DNA from: Galerina marginata
Lineage: Eukaryota; Basidiomycota; Agaricomycetes; Agaricales; Galerinaceae
Direction of reading: 5' to 3'
Length of the DNA stretch: 64,000 bases
NCBI GenBank assembly: GCA_023014335.1
Contig: JAECYW010000007.1
Span: 1,860,001 to 1,924,000, forward strand
Shown: in pieces, positions 1 through 17,646 of the stretch
Position numbering within the stretch: position 1 is the stretch's first letter
Layout: every line of letters starts with the position of its first letter
Translations under genes and position numbers: made by a program
Notes under the pieces: generated by a model
Seen by the model: only the letters and a program-made list of their open reading frames with translations
What the model was told of the DNA's origin: nothing
Database searches by the model: none

Positions 1-1703
1 TCACAACGTACTTGTCTGCCCTGCCGGAACCTATTCTTACCCCCCTTGTCTTTCGCGCCATATGGGATTGGTGTGGCCTAGATCAGGAAGAAGGCGCTGC
101 CGGCCACGGCGACGACGATCACGACAAGGGAATAACACACGAACTTCGTCGAAGAAGGCTGTCGTCTGTACCACTGACGCGGACCTACACGAGCCCTACG
201 GAGTCTACGCACATCCTAATCGCGCAGCTGCTTCTGCATCTCCTCCCGTCTGCGCATTTCTCGCTGTTCGTGTACCTCCTGGCGTTCTTCAGCCAGGTTG
301 TGTTAGTGAGAGAGGAAAATGGAGTCGGGGTGGAAGATCTTGGAAAAATGTTTGGCAGCAAGATCTTTGGTGATTCCTTACCCATCAGCAAAGATAAAGG
401 AAAGGCTAAGGCGCCCTCAAATCCGACGCTGCCCGATGACGATCCAACGTCCGATACGCTTCCAGTACAAACATCAGACCATCAAGCTTCTGGTCAAAGA
501 CGGGATGGCGATTGCATGATGCGCTGGTTCCTACGCCGCTGGGGTCCAATTTCAGAAGGCCTATTCGACGTGGTAGACGATGCGCGGATGGGCCTCTTCA
601 AGCGAACGTTGGCGCGACGTGATAGTCTTGGAAAGGATATCTTGTCGTCCTGGCTTTCTGAGCCTGCGTGTACCTTTCCGGTTGACGTTTCTCCAGAAGG
701 AACGGACTGTAGTCGACCTGAAGAAAAACCTGTTACCCCAGCGAAGACCTCCGACCCGCCTTTAACACATCCCGGAAGTCTTGGAAGTTCTAAGTTGTTG
801 AAGAGAGTTCCGATACCACGGATAAACATCGTTGAGGGGTCTCCTCAAAGCCACTCTACGCCGAAGTCGTCCGGGTCGATGAAAGGGTATTATAGACCCA
901 AGTCGCCCGTCCAAGAGGCGGATATCGCGGATCAATCTGAAGACGATCTTGGTATGCTTTGCCTGTTCATCTCTGGGCAAAATTGTGTGATGTTGACATG
1001 CTCTGGAATTTTAATTTAAAGTGGTGCTCACACCTACGCCTGTTTCCACTGGTCGGTTCCCGTTCCCTCAAGACAACGACAATGAAGAAAACGAGACTTT
1101 GGATATCACCCACAGGCCAGGAACGTCGAGAGTGGTGTCGAACGTCGATACGGACAGCACTTATTCTTCTATGTCAACGTCAAGCTCGTGTAAGCCTATG
1201 CATTGTTCTTGTCTTCTATCCTCGGTTGAATTTTTTGTGGCGTTCATTTTCATTCAGTAGACGAGCGTTTGATGGACGTCTCAATGCCCACAAGTCTTCT
1301 GGACCAGACTCTACCGACGACCACAACTGCGCTGCCAGAAACTTCCAAAACAAGGACGCGTGCGAGCTGTGGTATACAGACGGATCCACTAGCTGTCGAC
1401 GCATTCGATCAAAATTCTAGTCGCGTAACTCGACTTCAACCGGATTCCCAGCAGCCCAAACTCGTCAAAGCTCTTGAACTGATCACGGATCTCGAGAAAC
1501 AGCTCAAGGACCGCACGGAGTGTTTGACAGACGCGTTGAGGGATCTTGGACGGTGCAAGCTCGATCTTGAGTCATGTCAGAGGAGGTACCATGTGAGGGA
1601 ACTGGAGAAGGCTGTGGCCATCGGCGACGTTGGTGCTCAATATCGTGGACCCCAGACTTCCAATGCTAAAGGAGAGGATGTCGGCGAGGTAGACGGTCGA
1701 TAA
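1..1703 (+). CDS. RhoGAP-domain protein, C-terminal part (5' end outside window)
   Basis: GTPase-activating protein for Rho-family GTPases, C-terminal half. The first residues read TYLSALPEPILTPLVF, the 'LPEPLLTP' stretch of the RhoGAP fold. A helix follows (LIAQLLLHLLPSAHFSL), then LAFFSQVVLVREENGV and LGKMFGSKIFG, which match the last RhoGAP helices. A long Ser/Pro-rich, probably disordered tail comes next, and a coiled coil (KALELITDLEKQLKDR and on) lies near the C-terminus. Exons are <1-951, 1022-1189 and 1258-1703. Both introns start with gtatgc/gtaagc, end with ag, and keep the frame exactly. Stop is TAA at 1701-1703. The catalytic arginine finger would lie upstream of the window and cannot be checked. 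Expected role is in polarity or cytokinesis signalling at the cell cortex (family knowledge). Confidence 0.82.
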
Positions 1704-2102
1704 ACCAGAGCATCACAATGTCGTTCGTCGCTTTAGAACATTGGGTTTATTTGTTGATTTCGTAGCTAGAGTACAAGTATATGTTCCAACGAATTAGACA
1801 TCAATTGTTTATCGTTTCGGAAAAAAAATTAGCCACATGTCGGCAAGAGAAAATAGATAAGGAAGAATGATCAAGGGGTCGAAGTCTTGACTGCTTATAT
1901 ATAATGCTGGTGTGGATCGTATTCGTATTCTCCAATTGGTTGCCGTATTCATATTCGAATTCGAGCGAATGGATTGCGCCGATGATCCAAGGTTTTCAGC
2001 GTCTATTCGCTTCAGGGCTCGATATCCGGAAGCAAAAGATTCAGGCTCTAATAGGCTACAATGTGCTCGAATATCGGGAAAATGACGCCGTGTGGTAAGA
2101 AC
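1704..2102. other. 3' flank of the RhoGAP gene up to the mobile element
   Basis: No gene is supported here. An apparent minus-strand reading frame (1809-2387) runs from here into the terminal repeat of the element and is judged spurious. The last five bases (2098-2102, agaac) recur just outside the other end of the element and may be the target-site duplication. Confidence 0.5.
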
Positions 2103-2434
2103 TATGGAAACCGAGAGCATCACGCTCTCCAAGGCGTTGGTAAACAAGCCTGGCATGGGATGCCGGTTGATGGAGATCATGAATGACCCGGAACACCCTA
2201 CCGCGCTTTGTCCTTCGATATAAACAGTAATAAATACCCTTAAAATCAAAGATATATTTGCCAGACCACCAGTTTTTCGAATTTGAGAAAAAGATTTTTT
2301 CGGGGTACTAAGGACATATATTATAGTCTTCCTATGCTGTTTATAAAACCCCACCTGTAGCCGAGCAGTTTGTGCATCGTTGGACATCCTGGAGTACGGT
2401 GAATGCGGTCACATGTCCCGGGCCGTAAACTTCC
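2103..2434. repeat. left terminal inverted repeat of the 8.6 kb element
   Basis: Begins TATGGAAACCGAGAGC and matches the reverse complement of 10357-10688. Homology fades after the GGGCCGTAAACTT stretch near 2434. The repeat is free of stops over about 95 codons on one strand, which produces misleading reading frames. Confidence 0.85.
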
Positions 2435-2521
2435 CGTGGAATTATTAAATCAGGCAGCTGCTGAGAACCGAGTTTGATTCAGAATCCTATGTACCTCCAA
2501 AGGCTACCTTTGCATACTTTT

Positions 2522-4464
2522 CTACTCGATGTTTTCTCCTTCATCTTCGGAGAACTGTATTCCCATCACCTCATGTCCGCCATCCTCGTCATCGGAGAAT
2601 TCCACACCTAGAACTTCGTCAACTTCAAAGTCTTCGTCTTCCCTCTCCATCCTGTTAAGTTCGTCTATCATGGCCTCATCTTGCAATGCAGTCAGAACCT
2701 TGCAGACAGCTGAAACAAATTGAACTTACCAAGACCTTTGCCCCCATTAACCCCTCCTAGGTAAAATGAACCATCATCAAGGGGATAATCCAAACCACCC
2801 GAAAGTGGTTCACCGTCGATCAAAGGATAGAACTTGAATGTTTTAGCACCTGCCTCCAAATTCAGGAGGCTTTCCTCCACCTCCTGACGTTCAATGGCTT
2901 CAATGAATTCACCATTTTCCAAGGTATGTTCGATTGCTTCAAGGTCCTGCAGGAGTTGACGATAAACTGACCACACATTGTCCGAATGTATCTTTGGACT
3001 GCCCATTTGTTCATAGAGCTTGCCAATATAATGGGCGAATTTTTCGGGGACCAGGTCGAAAACTGGATCTGTTGGTGGTGCAAATTGCTCCCTGACGTAC
3101 TCAAGGGCCTCTGGCTGAACTTTGACCTGAATGGCATTGAACACTGTCCGTGAGTTCAGTATCTGCGGAGGAAATTATTGAGTTACCTTAAAGTCTAGAC
3201 ATCCATAGCGCTCTGGTGACTCGAAGATGTCATTTGGGACACCATGAGGTAAGACTTTATTTCGATCCGCCCTTTTTCTGGTGTTGTTTACGCGATCTGT
3301 CCAGGCGTCGAGTTCTGCCTGTATCCATGGGATAAACAGCCACCGGAATGTAAGGCTAATTTCGGTTTGAGTTTACTCGCAGCAAATCTAATGTTCGACT
3401 TACACGTCAAGGGGTCGATTGGTATCGTACCATCCTTCTGTCACGCCCTCCTGAAGCACATTCTCAAATCCTGGCGTAAAGCGACGTCTCAATTGAGACC
3501 ATGCGATTTCCGGCATGACATTCTTCTTGTGTCGCATCCACCTATGTTGGACTGTCCCTTTCAGACTCGGGTCGTTCCACTGACGAAGAACACTTTGAGC
3601 ATTCGCAATACCATAGTTTTCCGACCCAAGATCACTTTGTGTGATAAGTGGCATATCTACGTTATGGAGGCTTAGCATCTAATTTTTGTTACAGGATACG
3701 CAACTTACATCCAAATTTCTCGATAAATTCGAGGTAGTATGACAGGATCAGCTTCGGATTGTTGTTGGTGTGCCAGACCTTTGTCCAGTGGATTTTTCCT
3801 GGGAAGGGGTCGATGCCGGTGTGAAGTGCAAGTCCGAAGCGCTTCCACTTGTCGTGCTGATCAACGGCGATCAGATCATTAACTCCAGCTGCCCAGAAGC
3901 GCCTTCTTTTGAGTCGTCGGGCCTTCCTCTCCTTCACCAAGTTTTCTTCATAAGTTTGGAAATATTTGATTACCAGATCTCTGTAAGTTGTTCGTTTTCA
4001 TGATCAATTAATTGATAACAAGCAATTGTTAGGAGACTTACCTTGGGACCGACATTTCCCACTCGTGGAATAGTACACTTACAGCCTCACGAGCACCAGC
4101 ATTTGGATAGCGCTTTCGTAAAGCCTTCATTGGCTCTAGAATTGTTTCCAATGTGTGGCTCTGTTCCCTTGCACGTTTTAATCCCAGGTTCTTTCTTATT
4201 TCACGAAATTTGGTAAGCCTAGAAATCAAACTTAGTTACTTTCAATTAAATAACCAAATATAACGCACCCAAGACCATATTTCTCTCCGTCTATATGATC
4301 GTTTAGAAGATGCAACAAAATTTGTTTGTCATTCTTTCGCATTTTCCAGTATCGTCTGATGTGCGGCTCAATGTCCTCCAGAGGTGCTAAATTGCCATTA
4401 TCAGTAAGATGCCCTTCTACTTGATTTGAAACAACTGACGAAGAGGTTTATACTGGTTAGGCAT
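2522..4464 (-). CDS. DDE integrase-core protein (putative transposase of the element)
   Basis: Likely catalyses DNA strand transfer for the element. The RNase-H-like core shows D in VDQHDKWKRFGL, then TQSDLGSENYGIAN, then E in NVMPEIAWSQLRRR 41 residues on (D-x40-E). The tail WIQAELDAW...RADRNKVLPHGVPNDIF is typical of a fungal integrase-core family that I recall as Pfam 'rva_4' (to be checked). Exons on the minus strand: 4440-4464, 4269-4386, 4042-4218, 3709-3980, 3404-3656, 3187-3355, 2730-3126, 2522-2709. All junctions are gt-ag and in frame, giving about 532 aa with a very acidic C-terminus. The last intron would be only 20 nt (2710-2729); if unspliced, the protein ends at 2692 without the acidic tail. 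Starts 12 bp from a possible upstream start of the oppositely directed kinase gene. Confidence 0.82.
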
Positions 4465-4608
4465 TTTCTTTGAGCATGAGCGAAGTACACAGAGTCAAAA
4501 GGAAGATCGGAGGTTCAGAGATCACGTAAGTCCGACCACAATCAACTGATCCGGTGTCTGTTGCCACCCGGAAATTTAGTCACTTTGCTCGTTCCCCCTT
4601 GTCGCGCA
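4465..4608. promoter_or_regulatory. bidirectional promoter between integrase and alpha-kinase genes
   Basis: Only 144 bp separate the integrase ATG (4462-4464, minus strand) from the kinase ATG (4609, plus strand), so both must be driven from this stretch. It holds an ATG at 4476 followed by a gtaagt donor (4526) and a tttag acceptor (4579), hinting at an alternative 5' exon for the kinase. However, that splice does not keep the downstream frame. No clear TATA box is seen. Confidence 0.55.
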
Positions 4609-7515
4609 ATGCCTTTCCAGTTTACAGAGAGTGTAGCGGCCACAAGGGTGGTAATGTGTGAGCGCTGCAGAGACGACATTCAGCCAGGAGAGCCCCGTCA
4701 CCTTGTTGCTGATGTTTCAGACAAGTCAAAGTATGTTTGCGGGGCATGTCACCTGCACTACGAGCGAAAATATGCAGATGCAATGAAGAAAACCAAAGCT
4801 TCTGCCGTTGGTATGCTTATCATACGTTAAGTAAATTCTGGTCTGTACTGATAGCCTTCCTTTTAGATTCCGGACAAAGGGGACCTCCTGCTCGGTTAGA
4901 AGTACAAAATATTAGGAGAGATGTCAACGAGTCTCAGCGCAGAGGTAAGTTGTTGCTCTTAGTATTGACCTTTCCAATGAACTAAACTCACTTTTTTTTA
5001 ATGACTAGGCGGCCATGTACCAGGTGGACGTGTGACTGCGATGCCAGTTGCTCCGACCGTCTCGCATCCTAGGTTTCATTCCACTGCTCCTTCAAACGAA
5101 GCATTTGGGTACTCCTCGGCCCATGCCCAGCACTCTGAGCAAACTAAGCTCTGGGGTCAGCGTGCCTATAGTGGTCTTACAGCAAACCAAATAGGAGTTA
5201 TTCCAATCTCGTTGGAGGTCTATGAACCGCACATCAATTCCAATGGAAAGCCTATCATGGTGTCGGTGAGCATTTATATCATAATTCAAACTTTCTATAT
5301 TCCTTTCTGAGGTAAATTGAACAGAAAATCAAAGAAGGTCTTCGAGTCAGCTCGGATATTAGCACCCATGACCTATGTCACGCCATTAGAAACACCCTTT
5401 TGCAACCAATTAAGGATTTTTGCCGAGGTGTCTCATTCGACATTGACGAGATGATCCTCCGCGAGACCACAGGTGGTGAATGGTTCCGAGTCGACACTGC
5501 TGTTCATTCCGGAACTGTACCATATTTTGGAACACGGTTTATCAAAGCCCCTCCCCGCAAAAAGGACATAACACCTGTTTTCACAGCACCATCTAAACCA
5601 CCTGTCTTCGGCCTTGTATTCGAAGAAAAAGTATGGAAGAGGATCGAAGAGCGAGAGGATGAAGAGGTTCGTCGCATGAGTTGCGCTTTAGTATCTCAGA
5701 CTTGGAGCTCAATCTAAAACATGTTCATAGATCTCATCTCCCTATCGTCGGCTTGGGCCAACCGCAGCATTATTGTCGGGTTTCAGCCATCGTCCAAAAC
5801 GAAAGGCATCACATAGCCCAACCTCTTCCTGGAATGGTCCTAAAAGTCCTTCGAGAAAATCAGCAAAGAAGACACGCATTGCTATACCACTGGCACCCAA
5901 GCGCATCCGGGCCTCTGACAAGAACGAAGAGGCTCTCGAAATACCCAGCTCTGATGATGAAGAAGACGAGAATGCAATCAGAAAGACAGCACCGCAATCG
6001 GAGAGTGACCCCGAGGAGGAGATTTCTGGATCCGATGGCGATGTCACCTTGGGCGAGCCAGTTGGTGCGTAAACTTTATATCTTACACAATGTTTAACTG
6101 TTGAACAATACAAAAGTTGTAGATGCCCCTCCTATGCCTGATAACGACGTGTCTCAAAACCATGTTACAGTCACGGCACCCAGATCATCTGCGCACTCCA
6201 TTTTACCTGGTACCAATAGTCGGAAAGCAGACATCAGCAATGTTGCAGCCACCACAACAATCTCTAGTCAAGCCCGAAAGCGCAACACTTATACTGCTTT
6301 CGATGCCGATTTGATCAGGAATGCAATACGACGAGGAGGTCTAAGCTCACAACAACGAAATCCTATGACCAGTTGCGTTCCAAATTCGATACCTTCCTTT
6401 GAAATAGGTCTGATCATTCTGTTTATTCTAGATTCTTTTGTGTCGGAACCTGTCATATTCCTTGAATTACCAACTTCGGACTTCAGGGAACTCGTCGCAA
6501 CACCAGACAAATTTATCGACATCACGACAGCATCTGAGATCGACAGATTTATGGCCCATCTTCAATATGACTCAGACACTAAGGCTGAAAATTATCTCGG
6601 AATCGGATCGTTCAAAACCGCTGCAGCTGCAAAGCTAATCTTCGATGGTTCTCATATTCCATTGACTGGTTTGGGCCTTAAGGTAAAGTCCAGGGCAGTG
6701 GCAGTTGCCATGAAGCGACCTTTTAGGACCAAAAAAACCGGAGGTATCGTCAGACTGGCTTATGCCGAAGAAGAGCGGTCGGTCTTCGATGAGGCCAAGA
6801 TTTTGGTTTGGGCAAGTGCTCTGCTGAAGCTTGCATACAATTTTATTGCCGCAGAGGTGGACAGTCGTGCCACGCCACCTCCCTTCGACATTCCAGAATT
6901 CACATTTGTGACCGCAGGGATTGCAATTGCACAAAAGCCGGTTGTAGCTGGAACGACCTTGTCTGGTACTAATCGAGCTGTGTACCTCTTGGAAGAAAGG
7001 CTTCCAGGGCAAAAGACCGACTTTGTCAAGTATCTCCACAATGCCAATGCTTGCTCTGATCTTGATAGCGACGATCCAGACTATCTTCGGGCACAATTCT
7101 TGGAGTTTCTCCAACATGTTCAATATCACATAACCCATGGCGTTGCTTATGTTTCAGATTTCCAAGGTCAGTCCCATATCTAGACCTGTAGCTAAATGAT
7201 ATAGCCTAACAAAGTCTTATTATTATAGGAGTTGGCATGCTCCTGACAGATCCGCAGATCATGACATCTCCGTGAGTGACCAATTTCATTAGTGTATATG
7301 TTTGAGTCTAACATCGCAATAGGAGTCTTGGTAACAACCTTTTTGGCGATGGAAACCTCGGAGATGCTTTTGAGCGGTTCCCTGCTCAGCATAAATGCAA
7401 CGAATATTGCCTATGGTTCAAGTTGGAAAAACTTGGTGACCAGCCTTCAAACACTAAAGGAAAGCGAAAGCAGCTAGTTTCTTCTCAATATGGGACAGCC
7501 AAGTTGTCTACCTGA
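4609..7515 (+). CDS. zinc-finger / alpha-type protein kinase fusion carried by the element
   Basis: Predicted Ser/Thr kinase of the atypical alpha-kinase (MHCK/EF2K) family, about 832 aa. The N-terminus has a four-Cys finger, CERC...CGAC (residues about 17-45). A middle region follows (WFRVDTAVHSGTVPYFG), then a basic/acidic low-complexity stretch rich in S, K, E and D. The kinase domain occupies the last 300 residues: G-rich entry NYLGIGSFKTAAAAKL, Lys in VAMKRPF, catalytic DFQGVGMLLTDPQI, G-loop FGDGNLGDAF, and zinc-binding HKCNEYCLWF. All key alpha-kinase landmarks are present. Exons: 4609-4810, 4867-4944, 5009-5265, 5325-5666, 5731-6064, 6117-7166, 7229-7271, 7323-7515, all in frame; a further intron within 6320-6440 is possible. 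It lies inside the transposon, convergent with the next gene (123 bp gap). Alpha-kinases are expanded in agarics; one travelling as transposon cargo is the unusual point. Confidence 0.83.
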
Positions 7516-7637
7516 TAGTTCTAACTTCTTAATTACTCAAACAAGCCCCCACTCTATCTCATAAAGTACTAAGATAAAATTTGAAGTTTAAATTGGTCAG
7601 ACATGATTGTAACATCTATGAGCTGTTTGTAAAAAAA

Positions 7638-10250
7638 CTATTTAGGAAGTCGTCGACCGCTTCGGGTAACTCTGGTATTGAGTTCAACTGATGGAATATT
7701 TTCATTGTTGTTGGCAAGAAGGTTCCTTGACTTCTTTGATGGTGGTTGTAGAGCTGTTTTCTCGATATCTGCAGCAAGTGGGCGCTTACGACGAGTTCCA
7801 CCGGTTCCAGATGAAGGTTCAAGTGGCCTTTTCCCCCTAGGGACCTTGTCAAGTTTTTTCAGTGTCCATGCTCCTTGAACAAAAACCTCAAAACTGTAGG
7901 GACCAAGTGTTGTTTTGTTTACAATATCCTTGACGTCATGGTCCATACGGGTAAAGGACTTAACAGTTATTAGCAGAAGTAAAATTCCATGCAGTTAATA
8001 CATACTTTTATTGGCCACCAGCCTTGGCCTGGCTGGGCAAGTATGGGTGTGTAGACTTTAGAAGTTTTTGTTGCGGTCTTGCCATTAGGAATTTCTAGCA
8101 CATAATTTGGTAACTTTATTCGCTCACAACCAGCTCTAACCACTAGAGGAGGTTGTTCAGGAAGTTTATCTGTGGAGTAAAATGGTCCAACAGGACCTGC
8201 TGGGACTAATAGCTCATTAGCATGTTCTCAAAAGTAACATAAGGAGCAAAAGTACCTGTAGCTGCTCCTGTTGGCTGAATTATAGCAGAAGGATCTAGAA
8301 GGTTGAGTTGATGAAGCTTATCAATGGTATCCTGATCAGCACAAACATGCTTGCGCCGATAACAAAGTACATGTGCCAAAAAACGGCGATGACCATCAGC
8401 CTTCATAACAAAAGGCCGGTCTGATGAAACATAAGGAAATTGCCCATTTTTTAGAAGATTGTACCTGTCGCACTGGTATTCAACAACCACTTTGTGGAAG
8501 CGATCCCAAAGGACACTGTCAGCACAGACTTGGTACACAGGCATACAAGGATGAATCAAAGCACGACAAAGCATGTCGCAGGTCTCCTGTGCACCATACC
8601 CATTGAACACTCGTTGGTTTCCTTTGATAGCAAAGAAAATTGCTGTATCGTCGGCAGCATAGAGAGAGTGATTCCGCCAAGAGCAAAGTGCCTTATAAGC
8701 TCCTTCGGGCTCAAGGGAATAGACAGGACCATGTGAGGCACTCCAAAGAAATGGCCAGAGCTTGACAGAAAAATGAACATTAGATATAATGATCAGAATG
8801 ATAATGCATGGACTGTACCTGAGACTCTGCTGTGAGATCTGAGGGTAAGATAACCTTTCGAAAAGCCATGATGTGGAAAGTGATCATCACATTGTGATCT
8901 GCAAATACCAATGTTTTATCTGGCCGCACAAAAGCTGCCTGTATAGAGATCAGGCGAGTCTTTGCTTTTGGCCCATCTTGGCAATTTTTGGGAATTGCAA
9001 AAGCTAGACTTTTGGCTCCTCTTTTGAGAGGTTCACTTCCGACAATTTCCTTGTAAAGAGAAGTAGGAAGCCAAAAGCAGTGACCCTCTTGAGCAAAACA
9101 AACGCGAATGACATACTGGTTTAAAGAAGTTTAATAGTTATTTCTCGACGATACAGAGAATGAGGCTGTTACTCACATTTTTAATGGCGAGGACCATCTC
9201 TTTGCCGCGTGTTGCACAGAAAAGCTCTCCACATATCCCAAGGCTGTTAGCAATTTCAGCAGCTGGCTTTCTATCCATGTCACTAACTAGTGGCTAACAA
9301 GCATAAGAGCAGGTCAGATTTCAAGACTAGCTAGAAAGCTGACATAGTAATGGGCTTACTAGGCAGACAAGTTCACCACCAAAGACCACTTGAGGTGAGT
9401 TGTTGACAGTGTTATCCAGATCTATGTGAGCTGTGGGTATTTCTAGACCATCTGAAGAGGAAGAGTTTGAGAGCTGTTGGGTGTCATTAGCTCAATCAAA
9501 ATTCGAAAAAGGACTTGGAGAGACTGATAGAGAAATGAAAGGGCTCGTCAACCCGTACAGTTCACAGGTAGGGGTACCTAAGGCTATGTGTAAGGATTAA
9601 CATAACCATGAACTTCAAAACGACCCCAAGAACGCTTTTTTTGGCCAAGAAATGACTGAGATACAACTGATTTCGTGAAATTCATCGATATCAGCTGTAT
9701 CTCACTCGTTTCTTGCCCGTTTCAAACGTTCTTGTGCTTGTTTTGACCGGAAACCCGCGAGGGTAAAGGAGGTAACGAGTAATCGCCGGGAAACCATTTA
9801 AATTGCACAAGGGTACGTCAAGATGTGACTTACCTCAAGAGATTCATTATCCTCTGAGTCCTCAACATCCTCGCTATCCATTTGAATACAAGCCCTGCAG
9901 GTGAACCGATACTTCTCCTCTTCCTGGAGTGCCTTACTGGTCTTCTTGATGTTATTTGGTGCTCGTTTCCTGGCCTCAGGAAAGGTATGAAATAGTGTGT
10001 CATCGGGCTTGCACCTATGCAAGGTTACAGTCTGGCGGTTTCCATTGACCTGAGCGCAGCAGACAGGGTGAAAACAAAATGAACCTGGTGTTTGAGTGTA
10101 TTGTCATTACAAAAATAAGAAAAACCATGCAAACAATGTCATACCATGCTCCAAAGGATGGCTAGATGGTAAGTGTGATGTCTTTCCTACACTTGACGAA
10201 TAGAGGCCGATTTCACGACGGAATACGTCCACCACAAAGCTTTCAGGCAT
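7638..10250 (-). CDS. unrecognised Cys-rich, NLS-bearing protein of the element
   Basis: I do not recognise this protein. It is a real gene: at least eight exons join in frame with gt-ag introns to about 650 aa, from ATG 10248-10250 to a stop at 7638. The N-terminal 120 residues hold a Cys/His cluster (FCFHPVCCAQ, LHRCKPDD, FTCRACIQ) followed by an acidic stretch, which may bind zinc. The central part contains YVIRVCFAQEGHCFWLP and VFNGYGAQETCDMLCRALI. The last 80 residues are very basic and Pro/Ser-rich (RGKRPLEP, RRKRPLAAD, PPSKKSRN), like a nuclear localisation and DNA-binding tail. Intron 2 is long (9474-9833) and holds an imperfect palindrome. The gene may be needed for transposition or be cargo; the sequence does not decide. 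Confidence 0.72.
9616..9745. repeat. 130-bp imperfect palindrome inside an intron of the third element gene
   Basis: The left arm (from 9616, CAAAACGACCCCAAGAACG) is matched by the reverse complement of the right arm ending at 9745. An 18-base loop lies around 9672-9689. Several mismatches occur. Transcribed RNA would fold into a long hairpin. It may be a tiny foldback element inserted in the intron, which is six times longer than its neighbours. Confidence 0.6.
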
Positions 10251-10356
10251 AGCAGGCTAGGGATCTGAGTAAAGAACGAGGGGGTGATGTAAATTTGCTG
10301 TGAGGTGCAATACGCGATGACAACGCGACGACGCGTCGTTGGTCATTTCGTGGTTC

Positions 10357-10688
10357 AAGTTCACGGGCCGGGACATGTGACCGCATTCACACCGTACTCC
10401 AGGATGTCCAACGATGCACAAACTGCTCGGCTACAGGTGGGGTTTTATAAACAGCATAGGAAGACTATAATATATGTCCTTAGTACCCCGAAAAAATCTT
10501 TTTCTCAAATTCGAAAAACTGGTGGTCTGGCAAATATATCTTTGATTTTAAGGGTATTTATTACTGTTTATATCGAAGGACAAAGCGCGGTAGGGTGTTC
10601 CGGGTCATTCATGATCTCCATCAACCGGCATCCCATGCCAGGCTTGTTTACCAACGCCTTGGAGAGCGTGATGCTCTCGGTTTCCATA
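10357..10688. repeat. right terminal inverted repeat of the 8.6 kb element
   Basis: Reverse complement of 2103-2434, ending GGTTTCCATA at 10688. The pentamer agaac follows at 10690-10694. Confidence 0.85.
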
Positions 10689-11141
10689 CAGAACAGCTTT
10701 CTTAGTATCCGATTGGAGAGGAATCCGGCCTCAGAGGATCCCAGGAACAGCTTCACCACCATCAACACTGGATAACCGCAGGCTGCCAAGGCGAGTGTCC
10801 TGCTGAGATGGGAGAGTGTTCGGAAAAGGTGATAACATAGGTAGACTCGAGTCAGTAGGTACTTGTGGAGGATGGATGGATGGATTTATTTGGGTGATCC
10901 CATCAAGGAGCAACGATGTAAAAATACGCGTCCAACGATATGTTGTCGATTGTAATCATCTCCAATTCCGATGTTTGCGCGAGAAGACCGGACAAAATTA
11001 CTTAGAACAGCGGCATGTAGCGCATGGCATGTCGGTTATCGAGTCATTTGGAGCGCCTCCGATAAGGCATATAATCCAATGGTTTCTCCCGAACAACGAA
11101 CAGCAGCCTAAGAGTCGATCGCGAGTGACACTTGACACGAA
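10689..11141. other. upstream region of the ABC transporter
   Basis: No gene is supported. This is the native promoter side of the ABC transporter, now next to the transposon end. A short GGAT repeat occurs near 10870. Confidence 0.4.

Positions 11142-17646
<6,505 letters not shown>

Larger units (their letters stand above)
2103..10688. mobile_element. 8.6 kb DNA transposon with long TIRs, integrase, alpha-kinase and a third gene
   Basis: Seen in the sequence: the segment 2103-2434 is repeated in inverted orientation at 10357-10688, nearly base for base (a 2-bp indel and a few substitutions at the inner end). Between the copies are three intact multi-exon genes. The pentamer agaac lies immediately left of the element (2098-2102) and one base right of it (10690-10694), which would fit a 5-bp target duplication. 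Such sizes are usual for integrase-type DDE enzymes. Near-identity of the repeats points to a recent insertion, between the RhoGAP gene and the ABC transporter promoter. No DNA polymerase B, packaging ATPase or capsid gene is seen, so it is not a Maverick/Polinton. No tyrosine recombinase is seen, so it is not a Starship or Crypton. The mobility claim is inference; the structure is direct. Confidence 0.78.

Noticed and set aside
1809..2387. 192-codon open frame on the minus strand (and its 95-codon twin at 10305-10775, plus)
   Set aside because: The shared part is the terminal inverted repeat itself. The frames diverge at the repeat border into unrelated flanks and show no domain; they are chance frames.
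2103..10688. Maverick/Polinton, Starship or Crypton identity for the 8.6 kb element
   Set aside because: No polymerase B, capsid, ATPase or tyrosine-recombinase gene is present, and the size and gene set do not fit.
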